Shown: piece after piece, positions 39,878 to 41,379 of the stretch
Layout of the letters: every line of letters begins with the position of its first letter
Position numbering within the stretch: position 1 is the first letter of the stretch
Assembly (NCBI RefSeq): GCF_000208925.1
Contig: NW_001915006.1
Location: 1-41,379 of the forward strand
Length of the DNA stretch: 41,379 nucleotides
Direction of reading: 5' to 3'
DNA from: Entamoeba histolytica HM-1:IMSS
Lineage: Eukaryota; Evosea; Mastigamoebida; Endamoebidae
Program-made: the position numbers and the translations under genes
Notes under the pieces: model-generated
Told to the model about the DNA's origin: nothing
The model's database searches: none
The model's input: the letters and a program-made list of their open reading frames with translations, nothing else

Positions 39878-39885
39878 AATGAACT
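39878..39885 (+). promoter_or_regulatory. GAAC element AATGAACT
   Basis: An exact match to the published Entamoeba GAAC consensus, ending 15 bp before the ATG at 39901. It contains an out-of-frame ATG (39879) whose short ORF runs to a TAA at 39936-39938 across the true start. Confidence 0.55.
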
Positions 39886-39900
39886 TAATATTAACGGTTT

Positions 39901-40995
39901 ATGTTCTGGACTTCATTATCATCATTATTATTTGTTAATTGCTTTGCACAGTTTGACCAATGTCAAACAAGAGAAATAGTTAATTGTGAAGATTTTATTA
40001 GTTATAAAATTTTTATTAATGAAACTCAAAAAAGAAGTAACAATTATTGCGAAAACACTCAAGTTCAAAGATATGCTTATTTTGTTCAAATACAAAGTCA
40101 TCAAAATGAACTTTTAATAGACACATGTGATTCGGATGATGGAAGTTCGTATTTTGAAATTATTGATCAATGTGATAATTCTTTATGTCTTATTTCATCT
40201 TCAAAACAATGTGGAAGTCACGCATATATTAGATATACTAATGAATCTTCAATTAATATTATTCTTCGTGTTATTTGTCTTGAACCAAGTTGTCATTTAG
40301 TTCTTAGAATTCAACCAATAACAAAATACCAATATGATACTTGTTTTAATGCAAAAGTTATTGATCAAAATACAAATGATTTATTTTCAATAAATGAATT
40401 AAAATACTCTTCTCATGGATGTTACGGAAAAGAAATAAAATCAAAAGGAAAATGGTATTTTATTAAATCTAATTTAAATTATAAATCTATTAAAATTAAT
40501 GCATATGGAATAACAAATCATAATTATATTCCAATTGAATTAAAAAATGGATGTAATGACTATTATTGTTCAGTAAGAAATGGACCATTTTATATTGACT
40601 CAAGTTTTTCAAAATATATTTTTATTGATTCAGGATCAAATGATGATAATATTAAAGTTCAAATAGAATATATAAATGAAATACCATATTCAAATGATTG
40701 TTCTACTGCTCAAGAAATTAAACTTCCTTATTCAACAGTATTATGTAATTATAATCAATTATTAACTCAAGACTATTGTGATAAAACAAAAACCAATGCA
40801 AATACTTTTGTATTAGTAGTAACTGAGTCGTCATTAATAACATTATCAACTCAATCAACTCAATTAAATTACGACAGTATTATTTCTGTTGCTAATGGTA
40901 GTTGTGATAAATATACATGTATTAAAAAATCAACTCCTTTAACTAAAAACGGCAACGAAAAAAAGCAAATAATTGAAAAAGAAGAGAATGAATGA
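39901..40995 (+). CDS. secreted Cys-rich repeat protein, probably 3'-truncated
   Basis: A 364-residue protein with a clean signal peptide (MFWTSLSSLLFVNCFA, cleavage before Gln17). Three Cys-containing beta-sandwich repeats of ~110 residues each follow, with the pattern 'C-x-x-A...[WF]Y-F/V-x-[IV]...D-x-x-[IF]-x-[IV]...C...C' (EIIDQCDNSLC, IELKNGCNDYYC, ISVANGSCDKYTC). The pattern is reminiscent of PPC-type domains in Entamoeba secreted proteins. The last repeat stops just after SCDKYTCIKK, and the remaining ~20 residues are Lys/Glu low complexity from a purine-rich stretch (NEKKQIIEKEENE), not a domain. I infer the 3' end has been replaced or deleted; it may be a truncated gene. The function is unknown. 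Confidence 0.6.
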   Translation: MFWTSLSSLLFVNCFAQFDQCQTREIVNCEDFISYKIFINETQKRSNNYCENTQVQRYAYFVQIQSHQNELLIDTCDSDDGSSYFEIIDQCDNSLCLISSSKQCGSHAYIRYTNESSINIILRVICLEPSCHLVLRIQPITKYQYDTCFNAKVIDQNTNDLFSINELKYSSHGCYGKEIKSKGKWYFIKSNLNYKSIKINAYGITNHNYIPIELKNGCNDYYCSVRNGPFYIDSSFSKYIFIDSGSNDDNIKVQIEYINEIPYSNDCSTAQEIKLPYSTVLCNYNQLLTQDYCDKTKTNANTFVLVVTESSLITLSTQSTQLNYDSIISVANGSCDKYTCIKKSTPLTKNGNEKKQIIEKEENE

Positions 40996-41140
40996 TATAA
41001 AAGAATAAAAAGAAAGTAAAAAGTAGATGAAGATGAAGAAAGAATAAAAGTAGAAAGGAGAGAATATAAAAAGAAAGAAGATAAAGTGTAATAAAACAAA
41101 AGAGATGATAAAAGAAGAAAAGGATGAAAAAAATAAAGGA
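40950..41140. repeat. purine-rich low-complexity tract after the secreted-protein gene
   Basis: About 190 bp in which the plus strand is almost all A and G (GAAAGAAGATAAAG-like runs), the complement being pyrimidine-rich. It starts inside the 3' end of the secreted-protein ORF. The long minus-strand open frames here (F/S/L-rich) are shadows of the composition. Confidence 0.6.
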
Positions 41141-41379
41141 TGCAAATTTTATTGAAACAAATAAAAAAAGTGCAATAAAAAAGCGCAAAATTTAATGATG
41201 CAAAATTTAATGATGCAAAATATTTAGCAACATTTTTATGGATGCAAAATATTTTGAAATAAAAATAATTCATCATTTGATATTATTATATTTGATAATA
41301 AATTATATTATCTATTAAATATATCATATTTCTTTATTATTTATCTTTCTTTTCTTTTAATTATTTCATATATTACATT
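40996..41379. other. window-end non-coding stretch
   Basis: Holds the purine-rich tract, the 15-bp tandem repeat with scattered GATGCAAA copies, then A+T-only sequence. No gene is visible. Confidence 0.6.
41185..41226 (+). repeat. 15-bp tandem repeat GCAAAATTTAATGAT
   Basis: Two exact copies (41185-41199 and 41200-41214) are followed by a diverged third (GCAAAATATTTA from 41215). Related GATGCAAA units appear at about 41140 and 41241-41249. It could be the edge of a repeat element such as a SINE or LINE remnant, but I do not recognise one. Confidence 0.7.

Noticed and set aside
40869..41276. Overlapping minus-strand frames rich in F, S and L
   Set aside because: They are the complement of the purine-rich tract; low complexity in three frames at once shows they are compositional.

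Overview
The window reads as nuclear DNA of an amoeba of the genus Entamoeba, most likely the E. histolytica/dispar/nuttalli group. Coding and non-coding DNA are both very A+T rich, genes are packed with gaps as short as 23 bp, and introns are few and short (52-59 bp). All six introns found begin GTTTGT and five end TAG. Several starts are preceded by GAAC elements and A-rich initiator-like sequence. Gene content (TMK-type receptor kinase, acidic ribosomal P2, Rpn3, cullin, DOP1) is eukaryotic. Species cannot be fixed from the sequence alone.

Layout. 1-2530: 5'-truncated RNA-dependent RNA polymerase-like gene whose catalytic loop looks degraded. 2603-4281: divergent phosphomannomutase and bisphosphate-nucleotidase genes sharing an 89-bp promoter region. 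4282-6022: long non-coding gap with a possible coding relic. 6023-7915: five-TM Tweety/prominin-like protein, converging on a TIG-domain receptor kinase (7988-10059, two exons). 10162-12747: small genes, namely a two-exon PRCC-like protein, a two-exon four-TM protein and a PRA1-family protein. 13243-15141: ER-anchored SMP (TEX2/Nvj2-like) lipid-transfer protein with a proline-rich tail. 15358-17101: two-exon pseudokinase-kinase tandem protein. 17138-19535: WD40/zinc-finger TFIIIC-like protein and a SKICH-like protein. 19635-24605: giant DOP1 gene. 24949-25679: two-exon Sec20-like SNARE. 26004-29462: importin alpha (two exons) and cullin. 29644-33337: methyltransferase, proteasome Rpn3, ribosomal P2, Cwc21-like splicing factor, eIF4E. 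33909-35471: unrecognised protein. 36470-37990: histidyl-tRNA synthetase. 38172-39794: BAR-SH3 protein. 39901-40995: secreted protein with a broken-looking 3' end that runs into a purine-rich stretch and short tandem repeats.

The genes are individually transcribed housekeeping and surface/signalling genes, not operons. Loose themes are membrane traffic (DOP1, Sec20-like SNARE, PRA1, SMP, BAR-SH3), protein degradation (cullin, Rpn3), translation (P2, eIF4E, HisRS), RNA processing or silencing (Cwc21, PRCC-like, RdRP-like), and signalling (two kinases). No tRNA, rRNA, CRISPR array or intact transposon was seen. I found no clear new multi-gene system. The most unusual items are the degenerate RdRP, the pseudokinase-kinase tandem, the SMP protein with five SH3-ligand motifs beside a BAR-SH3 gene, and six short introns that change the gene models.
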